Shown: positions 1 through 9,982 of the stretch, piece after piece | How the letters are laid out: the number at the start of each line of letters is the position of its first letter | Position numbering within the stretch: position 1 is the stretch's first letter | Source: Chitinophagaceae bacterium | GTDB taxonomy: Bacteria; Bacteroidota; Bacteroidia; Chitinophagales; Chitinophagaceae | Reading direction: 5' to 3' | DNA length: 64,000 nt | NCBI GenBank assembly: GCA_016703625.1 | Contig: JADJBP010000001.1 | Span: 1-64,000 of the forward strand | Position numbers and translations under genes: made by a program | The notes under the pieces: model-generated | Told to the model about the DNA's origin: nothing | The model's input: the letters and a program-made list of their open reading frames with translations, nothing else | The model's database searches: none

Positions 1-574
1 GAACTTTGCTATATATATAACTAGTAAACTAACCCGTTTTGTAGAAGATTTTACTGGCTCCCATACTATCAGGCAAAAAACCATTGATTTTAGAAAGTTG
101 ATGGATGACGAAAGCATTTTATTGGTAAAGATGGACAAAGGTTTAATTGGTGCTGATAATACCAGTTTGCTTGGCCAAATATTATTGAGCAATTTGTTTA
201 TAGCAGGTATGTCAGAACGGATATTAAAATTCAAAAGAAAACCACACTAATTTTTATTGACGAATTTCAAAATTTTGTAAAAGGTGATGCAGGAAATGCT
301 TTGTCAGAGGTAAGAAAATATAGCTTAAATCTTATATTAGCAAACCAAACATTGGGTCAGTTGGATGATTACCTGTTGCAATCACTCTTAGGCAATGTAG
401 GCAGTTTGGTATTCTTCCGTCCAGGTATAAATGATTACGAAAAAATAAGGCATTATTTAGAATTGAGGTTTAGGAGTAAGTGTATTGAAGCTGTCAAACT
501 TTAACTGTATAGTAAGGTTGATGATTGACAATGTGCCATCTGATCCTTTTGTATTTCAAACTAAAACTGATTAA
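1..574 (+). pseudogene. C-terminal part of a VirD4/TraG-like (TraM-recognition) conjugative coupling ATPase, frame-broken
   Basis: The left window edge cuts the gene. Reading frame 2 gives a stretch up to position 250, then the frame shifts (near 205-235) and continues through 301-504, and shifts again to end with stop TAA at 572-574. The joined product has a hydrophobic Walker B strand LIFIDEFQNF, then LSEVRKYSLNLILANQ, which are hallmarks of the C-terminal half of type IV secretion coupling proteins that pump DNA through a conjugation pore. The last part (NFNCIVRLMIDNVPSDPF) matches the usual coupling-protein tail. The family is established; that this copy belongs to an integrated conjugative element is inferred from its neighbours. 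At least two frameshifts in 574 bases mean either decay or poor consensus. Confidence 0.7.
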
Positions 575-578
575 AGGC

Positions 579-960
579 ATGAATAAACTATTTATAGGAG
601 ATAATGCCAAGATATATTGGTAAGATCTGATTCGTTATATGAATTGGCTTCAAAAATTGAAGCTATAAGAACTGTTAAAGATGTTTTATTCATCATGTAA
701 ATCTTGTTTTTCATAAAAGTAGAGAGCTGAACAGTCTGGCATTGAATTATTGATTTGGTTAAGGCTAAAGGGTTGTAATGAATCATTTGTACTATATTCT
801 TTTGAAACAACTCATGCTTTGCTAAACAGGCAACCCGAAAACTTAGTTACTACTTCTAAAATTACTTCGTTTATTCAAATGCCTGAATTGTTGGAAAACA
901 TTGATACAACTGGATTTGAAGAAAATATATCGAAACAGAGAATTTAAAGTTGTGTTTTAA
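579..960 (+). pseudogene. Unrecognised broken reading frames after the coupling ATPase
   Basis: A new reading frame opens with ATG at 579, four bases after the ATPase stop (MNKLFIGDNAKIY), and is broken within 50 bases. Fragments continue in other frames, the longest open part covering 750-947 and including LLNRQPENLVTTSK. I do not recognise a family. AT-rich codon use and close spacing to the ATPase suggest one transcription unit. It could be a single gene of roughly 120 codons with several indels. Confidence 0.3.
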
Positions 961-1020
961 ACCAGCCGTTAGCTAGAATCCATTAGGCATCAAGAGCTAA
1001 TTGGTGGGGGTTAAAACACT

Positions 1021-1720
1021 TTGGGATCTCATACTGTAGCCTCTGAGGGAGTATTTATTCAGGATTATCCTGAGTTCATCAAAAGTAAATTGCTTTCTGT
1101 AAATAATGCAATTGCTGATTATGTTTATAGTAGTAATATCATTAACTCATGTAAGTATGTTAAAGGATTGAAAGGCGCTATTAATTCAGAAATTGACAAA
1201 TTGAATGAGGGTCTTAAAGCATATAGTGAAAAAGATTGCTGATAAGATTTTAGAAACAGAAATAATTCAAGAAGATATTGATAAAACAGCAACTGAAATT
1301 AATTACAACGAAGGGTTTCTTAAATATTACTCAAATACTACTAAAGAGTATCAACAAACATTAGGTTGCATTGAAGAACTAAATAATAAGCTAAAAATAT
1401 TTGATATAGAAAAGGGTGAAATAAATGCTACAAAAAATTTTATTAAAAATGAACTTGTTACTATTGCACAAAAAATATCTCAATTAAATAAGGATTTCAA
1501 CAAGATTTATAAAATAGCTAAATGTGAACTTTTCAAAAGCAAAATACCCGTTGTTAAAAATGGGACAAAAATATTTTTTATTGATGATAATGCAGAAAAT
1601 GGCTGGTTGGAAATATTTAAAAATATTTTGCCTGATGAGATGTTTCAGAATATATTCACTATCAGCAACTGAATATTATTGAGAATGAATTAAGCGATAT
1701 TGTGGCCCGAAATTCAAAGT
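1021..1720 (+). pseudogene. Unrecognised coiled-coil protein, frame-broken
   Basis: Two overlapping open stretches (1021-1242 and 1205-1672) join after one shift near 1225-1240, and a third frame continues past 1672 (NIIENELSDIVARNSK). The joined product of about 230 residues is rich in Lys, Glu, Ile and Asn, with long helical heptad-like stretches such as IADKILETEIIQEDIDK and ELNNKLKIFDIEKGE, so coiled coil is likely. No catalytic motif or membrane segment is visible. Function unknown. The upstream start is unclear because the frame is already open before 1021 (KELIGGG). Confidence 0.35.
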
Positions 1721-2661
1721 GTTTAATCAGATATTATTCTCCTTGATTTAGATTATTTGACGAAAAGGAAAGAGTATAGATATTGAGGGAACTTTCTGGT
1801 CTAATAGTCCTGAATAATTTTAGAAAAAATTTTTGGGGATACCGATTATTATGACAGCCTCCAAATAAAGTTTGAATTTATAAAAATCTTAGCTGAGAGA
1901 GGTGCTGATGCCTATTGGGTTAAAGAGAATTGATAATTCTTTGACATAAAGAGTCTTGTGAAATTATTTCAGGTTCTTATGTATAAATGATTAGGCCAAT
2001 GATAGGTTTAAGTTTCTAAAGTATTTTTGATGAATCAGTTGTAAAAGATTAATGAGGAGCAAAAATGGTTTAAAAAGAAAATAAAATGGATTAACAACGA
2101 GACTCAATCGTTAAACAATCAAAATATGAGATAACATCAACACCATATTGTCGAATGGTTTTGTTTATGTTTAGGACATACTTGCATCAGGGTTTTAAAA
2201 ATTCATTAACAGATTTCAATCTGATTCTTATTGGCTGTAGGTATGATAAATAAAATTAAGCGGAATAGTTGAGAAATTCATTTTTCGGATAGTCGGAATT
2301 TGATTCACGAGTTGTTGGAGCAAAATGGAGCTTAAACAATAAATCAGAATTTATGAATGGATAAAGAAAATAAACACAGGCAAGATTGGATTGGGCAAAT
2401 ATTATTGAGTTGCAGAAATGCAGCTTCATAACTTCCAACAGCAAAAACCTAACTGACTGGAGAACTTTAAAAATATTTATTGAACTTTTGCTTCATTGGT
2501 TATCCATGAATGAATATAATCAATACGTGCAGCCGGATAACTAGAATAACACTTCATTCAAAGTATCGTAAAATACACCAATGATTTTGTTGCAAATGAT
2601 ATTCCATTATCCTAACTCCCCTAACTACTCCAAAGCCATAAGTAGAACAAACACTACTGCA
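1721..2661. other. 940 bp with only short broken frames
   Basis: Plus-strand fragments of 20-40 codons can be read (for example FEFIKILAERGADAYWVKEN around 1875-1932 and INEEQKWFKKKIKWINNE around 2050-2105), separated by stops. They look like the remains of one or two genes, but no family is recognisable. The minus-strand open frame at 2256-2444 has no family resemblance and is probably chance. No repeat or RNA structure seen. Confidence 0.4.
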
Positions 2662-3038
2662 ATGGCAAATTACACAAAGCACATTTACTTAAGGGCGAAG
2701 AAATTGAATATAGAACCACTTACCACTGGATGCACTATTTCACGTTACAGGGCTTTTGTCCCTCTTCATCATTCATTGGTTTAATTAATACACCGATGAA
2801 TTTGTAATCACCAATAAAAAAGGGTTATTGTAAAAGGCTTGATAGCGATCTGGACTTTGAAATGAACCTACAAAAAATAGAAACGGTAAATGTAGAGCAA
2901 AGTATCCCAGGCGGGTTGCTGGGCTTTGCAAACATAACCCTTATAGGCACAGGGGCACAAAAGGAAAAATTTGTTGTATCAAAAAACCCCATTAAGTTTA
3001 GAAAAGCATTTATGGAGGCAGATATTAACGGTAACTAA
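2662..3038 (+). pseudogene. Bacterial PH-domain (bPH2/YdbS-like) protein, frame-broken
   Basis: ATG at 2662 begins MANYTKHIYL, then a shift leads to KGEEIEYRTTYHWM, the usual opening of short bPH2 proteins (a GEEI-type motif followed by a histidine-tryptophan in the first membrane-proximal strand). After two further breaks the frame gives FVITNKKGVIVKGL, LEMNLQKIETVNVEQSIPG and LLGFANITLIGTGAQKEKF, and ends NPIKFRKAF...NGN with TAA at 3036-3038. The order ITNKR / NLQKIE / VxQSIxGxLLG / GTG / NPxxFR is the PH-domain signature of this family. About 125 residues if repaired, normal for the family. Such proteins occur on Bacteroidota mobile elements, but their role there is unknown. Confidence 0.6.
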
Positions 3039-3052
3039 CTCATTCAAAAATT

Positions 3053-3403
3053 ATGGCTACAATGTTCGGACAAAGAAAAAGAAGTCATTCATCAACAACC
3101 TTTCAGGTATTGCCAGTATATACAGTGCAGCCATTATTTGCATTCGTTTGGCATATTATGGTATCTTATCAGTAAAATAGGCGGCGCTCATCATTGGTGT
3201 CGTATTGGTAATGGCGGCTATTGGCAACAGCAGCCAAGCTGGAGTATATGCACAGTGGCTATTTTTCTTTTGCCAAATATGTTTCCACGGTAACGAAACA
3301 CAGTTCAGGGGATACTGGGGCCATCTTAACTTTGTTAATCGCACTTATCGGATTATACATTATGATACAGAGGCATTACTAGGAAATAATAGAAAATATT
3401 AAT
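3053..3403 (+). pseudogene. Small membrane protein remnant
   Basis: ATG at 3053 (MATMFGQRKRSHSS) starts 15 bases after the PH-domain gene. Two frames compete across 3090-3270, both hydrophobic, and the last frame ends in a clear membrane segment (DTGAILTLLIALIGLYIMI, then QRHY and a stop near 3393). At least two indels separate start and end. The size, about 110 residues, and hydrophobicity suggest a small integral membrane protein of the same accessory operon. No family recognised. Confidence 0.35.
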
Positions 3404-3407
3404 TAAA

Positions 3408-4420
3408 ACCGTAAATTGGCATTACCATGCACCAACTGCTACTTTGGGATAATACACTTTACGCAAGCACACTCGGCTTCTGTCTTTGGCTCCGAAAACG
3501 TCATTACCCATAATGACGGCTTTGCTGCTGTCACTGACCAGTTGAACAAGTTCCCATCTCTGATTGTATGTGGAGCTGGAATGGCGCAACAATGGCACCG
3601 TCACCAACCAGCAGCATTTACAGGGTATCGAAATAGTAAAGAACTTCGGAGAAAATTTGATTTTGAAAATTCCTGTTTATTTGTTTCGTTTCATTCCTGG
3701 CAGATATTTTTAATGCAGAAGGGAAATACTCACTGCTATCGGCTACGATTTTTACCAACTACCTGCCTTGCCAGGGTTTCGAAACCTTCATCTCAAAGAG
3801 TTTGGTGAAAATGGCCCAACCCGGCAACTTTCGGTGATGGGTTAAACGACATCAAAATTTTTATTGCAGCAAAGAGGGATCCTTTCCATGAACTGCATTA
3901 CCTCAATCATTTTCTTGACTTCAACGTTACACCTGATAACCACGATAGCACTTGCATGATGAACTGCAAGTTCCATTCGCAAAATCCACGATTTGTTTTG
4001 GCAGATGCCGCCATTGCGTTGGTTTCTTTTCAGGCTACATTCCCGGAACTGAAAAAGGAAAATATTACCGAAGCTGTAACTCACATTGTCAGTCTTGTAA
4101 CAGTTTGCTGAAAACCTATAGCGAAAAAACAAATGGAATTGCTACACAGGAAAAACCTGGTGAGCAACACCGCTGGAAAGTATTGTTTTAGATGATCAGA
4201 TAAATGAGGATCATGAATTAGTGCAACTGATGAAGCTAATAACATGAATGTTATTTGTGTGGACAATGCAGCCGAGGCTGAAAGGATATTACACAAGATT
4301 GGAGTTCAGCAAACAGTATTATGGTAGTTATTGCTGACTATCGTTTGTACAAAAAAACCGAAGGTGTAAAACGTCATCAGAAGAAACAGGGCTACCGGTT
4401 TCTAAAGATAGCCCTCTACT
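3408..4420 (+). pseudogene. Unrecognised island gene remnants
   Basis: Successive plus-strand stretches in changing frames can be read: MHQLLLWDNTLYASTLGF near 3426, LLSATIFTNYLPCQGFETF near 3734-3790, DGLNDIKIFIAAKRDPFH at about 3838-3890, FVLADAAIALVSFQATFPEL at about 3990-4050, and NVICVDNAAEAERILHKIG near 4240-4305. They look like one or two genes of 250-330 codons hit by many indels. None of the pieces contains a motif I can assign. Minus-strand open frames at 3842-4132 and 4081-4296 overlap these better plus-strand readings and are treated as chance. Confidence 0.3.
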
Positions 4421-5830
4421 GACCATCTGGTTCGTTTGGTAGCTTTCTCAGGCCTGCAACGTAAATTTTTATTGAATAGCTTTAAACATTATAACATAAG
4501 AACAGAGGTAAAATCAAACCGATTATCTCTCATCCGAACAAGCCCGGCTTAATTATTTTGTGATGAAATAATTGATTTAGAAAGAAAATTGGGAAGCCAT
4601 TGAGGCATTGCCAAACAAGTGTGCCGGTTTTGAACGCTATCTGAAAGAGGCATATATAGAAGTTCCGTATGCACCCGGACTACAATAAAATGGAAGGTAA
4701 TGTATCATTAACAGCGAAAGAATATGTTTGGGAAATTCAACAAAAATAAGCGATGGGGAAGAAATTAAAATTGGTGCTATTAGAAAACATTAAATCTCCA
4801 TTGGCAAAAACAAGGAAAGACCAGGAAGCATTTTCAAACTTTCAAAATTATTTAGTGGCCCGGCGAATTGCTTTGCTGGCTCTATGCTTCAAATAAAAGG
4901 AATGGCTGTTAGCATTGATTCAGAAAAATTGCAGAATACTTACAGATCAAAATATCCAACCGATGCTTACAGGCAAATACTTATATAGTACCAACCTGGG
5001 TTTAAGTTTAGATGATTTCCCAAAAACATCACCATTGAAGAAAGGCGTTGGCTGCATTATGAAATGCAGTTGAATATTTTCCGTGACATTATTCTAATCA
5101 ATCCGGTATTCAATAAAATTGAAAAAATATACAAAGACTTTTTTGTTTCTGAAGAAACACTAAAAGACAGTATAAAAAAAAGTAAAAACTCTTTAATCTA
5201 TAAATACAAACAGGCAAATACTCCATTGAATTTGCCAAAGATCTCACCCTGAAATTAAAACGGCTACAGATGCAAGGGTTTATTTTTTGCTGATAGCCCA
5301 ACACATTAAAAAGACAAGCAAAAATTAGACCTTATTAAACCGGTTGTATCCAGGCTACGATTATCACTATTTGAAAGCCGGGATAAAGTGATTTATCTTA
5401 AAAACTTATTCAATATTTCAATGCAATCAACAGGATTTTGAATAAAGAAGAATCAGTACTGCATAACCCATCTGCTAAAATTGAAATAAAATCAAAACTT
5501 TACTGACAAATCCAAAACTTCCATCAACAAAGTTTATGAAAGAGTTTTATGAATTGCTTTTAACAGAGCAATTTCCTGGAGAAGAAGATACAGCCGATGT
5601 CCTGGGATGTATTTTGTATTGGTGAAGATGTTAGTAAAAATGGGCAAATTAACAGAGAGAAAAAATCAAAATTTTTACAGAGCTGACCAAAGCCATCAAC
5701 AAGGAGAATACTACTCTTGGCAGTTCCTACGATGACTCTTTTGGTAACAAGAAATCTTCTCATGATAATGAAGAAAGCGAAATTGATTTTCCAACCTGTT
5801 GGGCGATGATTTGGACTAACGTCTGGTAAT
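4421..5830 (+). pseudogene. Unrecognised island gene remnants, longest open part at 5064-5252
   Basis: Plus-strand fragments include LENWEAIEALPNKCAGFERY near 4590-4640, QIKGMAVSIDSEKLQNTYRS near 4900-4950 and a clean 60-codon run beginning ITIEERRWLHYEMQLNIFRD at about 5028. The last continues as a helical, Lys-rich segment to about 5290 (LTLKLKRLQMQGFIFADSP). They resemble parts of one long helical protein, but I cannot name a family. Frame changes come about every 100-200 bases, far denser than right of 10 kb. Confidence 0.3.
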
Positions 5831-5860
5831 TACTTAGTTTTTATACTTTATACATACTAA

Positions 5861-6289
5861 ATGCAGCAACTTTTAGAAAAAGCGGTTTCCTGGCTCTGTC
5901 AGCCCATTGTGGCCAAACAGACAAGGGTGGCAATCCATATATTTTGCATCCTTTACGGATGATGCTTACAATGGAACTACAGATGAAAAAATAGTGGCAC
6001 TGCTGCATGATGTAATAGAAGATTCCCATCAGCATCCAGCAGTTAAGAGATGAAAAATTTTCAAAAGAAAATAGTGGCAGCAGTTTCTGCGCAAAAAAGA
6101 GAACCAGTCTTACGATGATTACATTTCAGCAATCAAAAAAAATCCATTGGCTGCCAAAGTGAAGCTGGCAGATTTGAAAGACAACATGAATACAAACAGG
6201 CTAAAAGAAATTTACAGGAAAGATAAGTAGAGAATAAAAAGAAATACCGGGCGGCATATAAATTACTAACTACTCAAACTAACCCTTAA
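5861..6289 (+). pseudogene. SpoT/MESH1-like HD phosphohydrolase, frame-broken
   Basis: ATG at 5861 opens MQQLLEKA. Combining frames gives AHCGQTDKGGNPYILHPLR, then DEKIVALLHDVIEDS, then KKNPLAAKVKLADLKDNMN and a tail KKYRAAYKLLTTQTNP ending TAA at 6287-6289. HP in the first motif, the HD dyad in LLHDVIED and the late KLADLKDN are the metal-binding signature of the small (p)ppGpp-hydrolase-like HD family (RelA/SpoT N-domain). About 140 residues, so a hydrolase domain alone with no synthetase. Substrate by family knowledge would be (p)ppGpp or a related nucleotide, which is not shown here. Three or more indels break it. Small HD proteins of this type are common cargo on Bacteroidota elements. 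Confidence 0.65.
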
Positions 6290-6299
6290 ATATTACGAT

Positions 6300-7095
6300 A
6301 TGAAGCCGGGATTAGATACATTCTTTTAATAGATGATAGCTACTTTCATCGTTAATGGATGTATTTTCTGTTATCGGTAAATCCTTTGGCTTTAATATTA
6401 CTAGCGTTTAATACTGCAGATAAAGGGCTTGCATATCATGAAACCAATGAAAAAGAAAATTGGTGCAGTTTTACTTGATTTGAGTTTTACACCTAACAAT
6501 TATGAAGGGGTTGACGCATTGAAAAATATAAAAAGAACATAGCTTTGTTGCCAGTAATAATGCTTACAGGCAGCCAGTCGGAAAAGGATAAGCAATGGCG
6601 AGTTACTTGTATGAGATAAGGGCGTTTAATTATGTGACTCAAATCAAACTTTGATCTGGCTTCTTTTCAAATGGTGAAAGTCGCCGTAAGCCAGTATAAG
6701 CAAAGTGCCGGAATTAGTAAGGTATGCAGCCTGAAGAAGAATATAGAAATAGGATTTCTACCTGAAAACATACTTTATACAACAGAGATGATTTTGCATA
6801 ACATCCTTCAGATAAATTTGATGTTGCCCAACCTTTGAAGGGAGGATAAAGACTTTCAAAAGTTTTTACGATAAGATAAAACAGAAAGAGCAACAGGAAG
6901 GGTTCATTGAGACCCATTTACACGGTTTACCGATTTGGCAGGAGCTGAGGGTGATTTTTTTTAATGCCGTAGATATATGGAGAAGGCTGTAGGTTACTGC
7001 AAGCAACAAAGAACCTGGAGAGCATTGAACAGAAGATTACTGATTTGTGCAGAAAGCATCACCCAAAGACCAAATCAATTCCTAACGCCAACTAA
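6300..7095 (+). pseudogene. Response-regulator receiver protein with unassigned C-terminal part, frame-broken
   Basis: Start ATG at 6300, ten bases after the HD gene. Joined frames give RYILLIDD (acidic pocket), then GAVLLDLSFTPNNYEGVDAL (phospho-acceptor Asp followed by a variable loop), LPVIMLTGSQSEKD (the conserved Thr in beta 4) and GAFNYVTKSNFD (the conserved Lys in beta 5). Together they make a CheY-like receiver. The later frames (KIKQKEQQEGFIETHLHGLP and ITDLCRKHHPKTKSIPNAN with stop TAA at 7093-7095) could be its output part or a second small gene. No DNA-binding motif is visible. Multiple indels. Regulators of this type sit on conjugative elements such as the Rte system, but homology to that is not claimed. 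Confidence 0.5.
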
Positions 7096-7135
7096 CTAGC
7101 CAATTTTTATTAGTAAATAACTAAATCTTAAAATT

Positions 7136-8097
7136 ATGTGGTTCATCAAATCTTGGATATATAGAAGTAGATACGGTAAGCCCTTTTATTCAAATGAGAA
7201 ATTTTACAGAGTTATCAAGAAGATTGCCGGGAATCCATTAAGGAAGAATTTATAAGTATTACTGCTAATTTGCAGAACATTTGGACAAAGATTGAACTCA
7301 AATTTGCCAAGCAAAAAATGCATGACACCTTTGTTGACATTTTAGGTCGTTCCAAACCTGTCAAACAACCCATTTTTTCAGAAAATGAAGTAGCAAGATT
7401 CAGGCAGAACAGGTATGCTTATGTAGGTGTGTTATTTCTCATGGTTTTCTTTGAAAGTGTTTTGTAGCTTCATAAGGGCTACAATTATTGAACCTGGCTC
7501 TACTTCAAGCAGCACATTCATTGACAAAATACATGGTCCTTTATTGATTTTCTCTATTTACAATCACTTTTGTTGTGGCTTTGGTAATGGCTTTGCTGGA
7601 GAAAGAAATTTCAGAAAAATCCGAAAAATATAGTGTGTTTAAGAATTGGAAGAGGCAACAGAAAGAACACAAGAATTATAACGATGAAAGTCAAAGACAT
7701 ACTCAAAAAATGTGAGGAGAGAAAAGCCATCCTGGTTGAGGAATATTGGGGTGTCTTGAAGGATTTGCAGAGAGTGTTTGAAATTGAAGTAGATGCTGAC
7801 AAACAAGCATTGTATGATGAACTGAATGAAAAGATAAAGAATACTCAAGTTGACTTGCAAAACCTTGATGAAAAAGTTTATCAACACTATTTACCTGTGG
7901 CAATAACAAGGCATGAATTGTTCGAGTATGGTGTTGAAACAGATCAGGGAATCATTAAGACCATTGCCGACTTGAAAGAGAAGGTGGCAAAGATTGAAGC
8001 ATTTGAAAAAAGGAATGCTACCGCAGACGGCAAAATTGAAGCAGAAACGCCGGTTGTGGAAGAAACAAAACCGATTGCAGAAAATCAAACTAACTAA
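7136..8097 (+). pseudogene. Membrane plus coiled-coil protein of the accessory island
   Basis: ATG at 7136 (MWFIKSWIYRSRYGK). The frame shifts near 7210, continues as FAKQKMHDTFVDILGRS and a membrane segment AYVGVLFLMVFFES (about 7405-7465), shifts to a second segment (LFTITFVVALVMALLEKE, about 7550-7607), and finally reads the long open tail to 8097. The tail is highly charged and helical (VKDILKKCEERKAILVEEYW, IADLKEKVAKIEAFEKRN) and ends in a Glu/Pro/Thr-rich linker. The likely architecture is two membrane helices followed by a cytoplasmic coiled coil of about 140 residues. The 7633-8097 stretch alone might be an independent gene. No family recognised. Confidence 0.4.
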
Positions 8098-8116
8098 TTC
8101 AAAAAATATAATCAAT

Positions 8117-8913
8117 ATGAAAAAATCATTCCTTCTAAAAACGTTCATAGCTTTAGCAGTAATTGTATGTTCGCTTTCTTCTTGCAAATGGGGCCAGGGA
8201 AAGAACTGCACCGAGAGGTAAAAACATCATTTGTGTAGTAGATTTTTCCGACAGCAAAAATAGCGGAAAGATTGCAGTTCTACATGACTGTTATCAGGAT
8301 AATATTATTCCGAATTTAGGTTTGTATGATAAAATTACAGTGATCCCTATTGACAAGGCATCCATCACAAATTCATCTGACATCCTTTGAAAGATTTATC
8401 AGTAAAGAATTTTGGACCAGGATAAGGCAAGCCATTGGAAGAGGAACAAATTACAAAAGACAATTTGAAAAAATATAAAGATACTTTAGCAACTGAGTTT
8501 GCACAAAATGTCAAGCTGCTATAAATAGCAGAAACAAATCAAATCAAGGAACTGATATTTTGGAGCTTTAGAGGTAGTCAAAGGAAAATTAAGCTCTAGT
8601 GACGATAATTATATGATTCTTCTAAGTGATAAGATTAGATTGGAGCAGCTCATTGAATATGGAACCCAAAAACGATAAATTCAATATGAGCAGTATGAGT
8701 GATTTTTTGGATAAAGTTCCGAATTATGAAATGCTAAATGCAACAGCATTGATTTTGACAGCAGAACAAGTTGAAGTTACTCCTGAACATTTTAAATTAG
8801 TACAAACCTTTTGGACGAAATATTTCACTAAGAATCAAATTAAATTGTTTGATTACAATTCAGCCTCTTTATCTAAATTGAATGAACTTATGACATTGCC
8901 AATAACTGAGTAG
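8117..8913 (+). pseudogene. VWA-like lipoprotein of the accessory island, frame-broken
   Basis: Starts 20 bases after the previous gene with a lipoprotein signal peptide (MKKSFLLKTFIALAVIVC, then SLSSC with the lipobox Cys at about residue 23). After a shift near 8212 the frame reads KNIICVVDFSDSKNSGK. D-x-S-x-S within VVDFSDS resembles the metal-ion-dependent adhesion site of von Willebrand A domains. Later fragments supply TDILGALEVVKGKLSS (a candidate MIDAS Thr) and YMILLSD (a candidate third-loop Asp), then a conserved-looking tail to LPITE and stop at 8911-8913. About 260 residues if repaired. This fits a VWA-like fold by motif order only. Four or five indels. No counterpart is named in the conjugation systems I know. 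Confidence 0.45.
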
Positions 8914-9056
8914 TTAATTTCTGTCACCAAGCCTTTTATGGATTATTTTAAAAATCTGGCTTCAATTTTAGTTAACTTTTTACATCTAGTCCATTTAGAC
9001 TGTCTACAATTTTACGGAAAGAAACCCATGTAAATTTTAGTATCATTTCCGCATAC

Positions 9057-9355
9057 TTAGTGGTTTTTAAATACCCGATTGTTATGGTCAACACTTTTCA
9101 CCTGGTACCTTTCAATAAAATTCAGCACATCGGAAAGCTTATAGTATAACTTGCCCCCTATTTTCGAATAGCTCACCTTGCCTTCAGACCTAAGATCAGC
9201 TGCATGCCTTTTTGAGATTTTTAAGAACTGGCAAAAATCCACTTCGTCCAAAATTATTTGGTCCGGTGGCCGCTGTCCTTTAAATATCTCGTGTTTGAGC
9301 TCCTTTAGAACTCCTGGGCTGATGGGCTTTGGAAAATTTCTGAGTTTTGCATTAT
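9057..9355 (-). CDS. Excisionase-type helix-turn-helix protein (HTH_17-like)
   Basis: The minus frame ends with TAA at 9057 and reads FCQFLKISKRHAADLRSEGK then SYSKIGGKLYYKLSDVLNFI. This is the typical winged HTH of MerR/excisionase-like small proteins of Bacteroidota elements (a helix-turn-helix followed by a beta-wing G-KLYY, and a final helix). The frame stays open upstream through KPISPGVLKELKHEIFKGQ to about 9375 without an in-frame ATG. A nearby ATG at 9355 (MQNSEIF) is in another frame, so a single indel near 9340 probably separates start and body. Expected length is about 100 residues. It is convergent with the island genes and lies about 600 bp from the putative attachment site, where an excisionase or mobilisation regulator would be expected. 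Confidence 0.6.
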
Positions 9356-9928
9356 AATGAATTTTTGATTTTCTTGGTATTTAAGATACAACAACACAAA
9401 TGTTGAACTAAGTAGTATATAAACCAAGTTTTCAGGATAAAGAATACTGCAGTAAATTACTGGCATTATCGCTGTTTTTACTGCATTATACAATCAGTAA
9501 AGGGTTTTTCACTGCACTATTATTTTGTAAAATCAGGTACGGGAAATTAAATATGGTTGAAATTTATAAACAAGTGTAAGAAATAAAGACCCATCATAAC
9601 CAGATAAAAAGCATTGTCTTTAAATATTTTCAAGATATTGTTGCTAAAATGCCTTGGTAATACATGGCAAAAAAGTCTTTTATGTTTAAATGAATGAAAT
9701 TGTAAAAGAGATAAATTTATTGGAAACAGTTTCGTGAATATAGGTAAAAGGCACCCGGGTTTTTCTTAATTAATGCAAATTTTTCCTGTACTATCATTAA
9801 GATAAAATGCAATTAAAAAAATTTTTTGAGTAAAAATACCTGCTTATATTTGATATCAGTTACAATTTGGCGACACAGGATGTTTTTGTATATATAGTAA
9901 ATTGATTTTTAGAGTGATTAAGTGGCAA
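9356..9928. other. AT-rich gene-free stretch beside the putative attachment site
   Basis: No open frame of note on either strand. It is very AT-rich with poly-A/T runs. It would carry the promoter of the minus-strand HTH gene, but I cannot pick a convincing box. Confidence 0.5.
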
Positions 9929-9950
9929 GGTTCAATCCCGGCCCACACCA
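9929..9950 (+). other. tRNA 3'-end-like sequence, candidate integration (att) site
   Basis: GGTTCAATCCCGGCCC followed by ACACCA has the form of a T-loop (TTCAATC), the 3' strand of a T-stem (CCGGC) and an acceptor strand (CCACACC) plus discriminator A. Upstream bases do not complete a T-stem or any cloverleaf, so no whole tRNA is here. A tRNA 3' tail without its body, followed directly by a terminator and standing between an element-like region and chromosomal genes, is what a tRNA-targeting integrase leaves at the far end of its insertion. No integrase is visible in the window. The sequence pattern is seen; the att role is inferred. Confidence 0.45.
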
Positions 9951-9951
9951 C

Positions 9952-9982
9952 AAAACCCTGACAGTACTGTCAGGGTTTTTTA
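9952..9982 (+). terminator. Rho-independent terminator (28-nt perfect palindrome)
   Basis: AAAACCCTGACAG and its exact complement CTGTCAGGGTTTT meet around a central TA, making a perfect palindrome at 9952-9979 followed by more T. It starts one base after the tRNA-like tail, as the natural terminator of a tRNA would. Confidence 0.8.

Noticed and set aside
2256..2444. Minus-strand gene in the island
   Set aside because: 62 codons, no recognisable motif, and plus-strand fragments with island-like composition cover the same bases.
9880..9950. A complete tRNA gene ending at 9950
   Set aside because: Only the T-loop and acceptor-like tail are present. The bases upstream do not form a T-stem, anticodon arm or D arm, so it is listed as a tRNA-end-like site instead.
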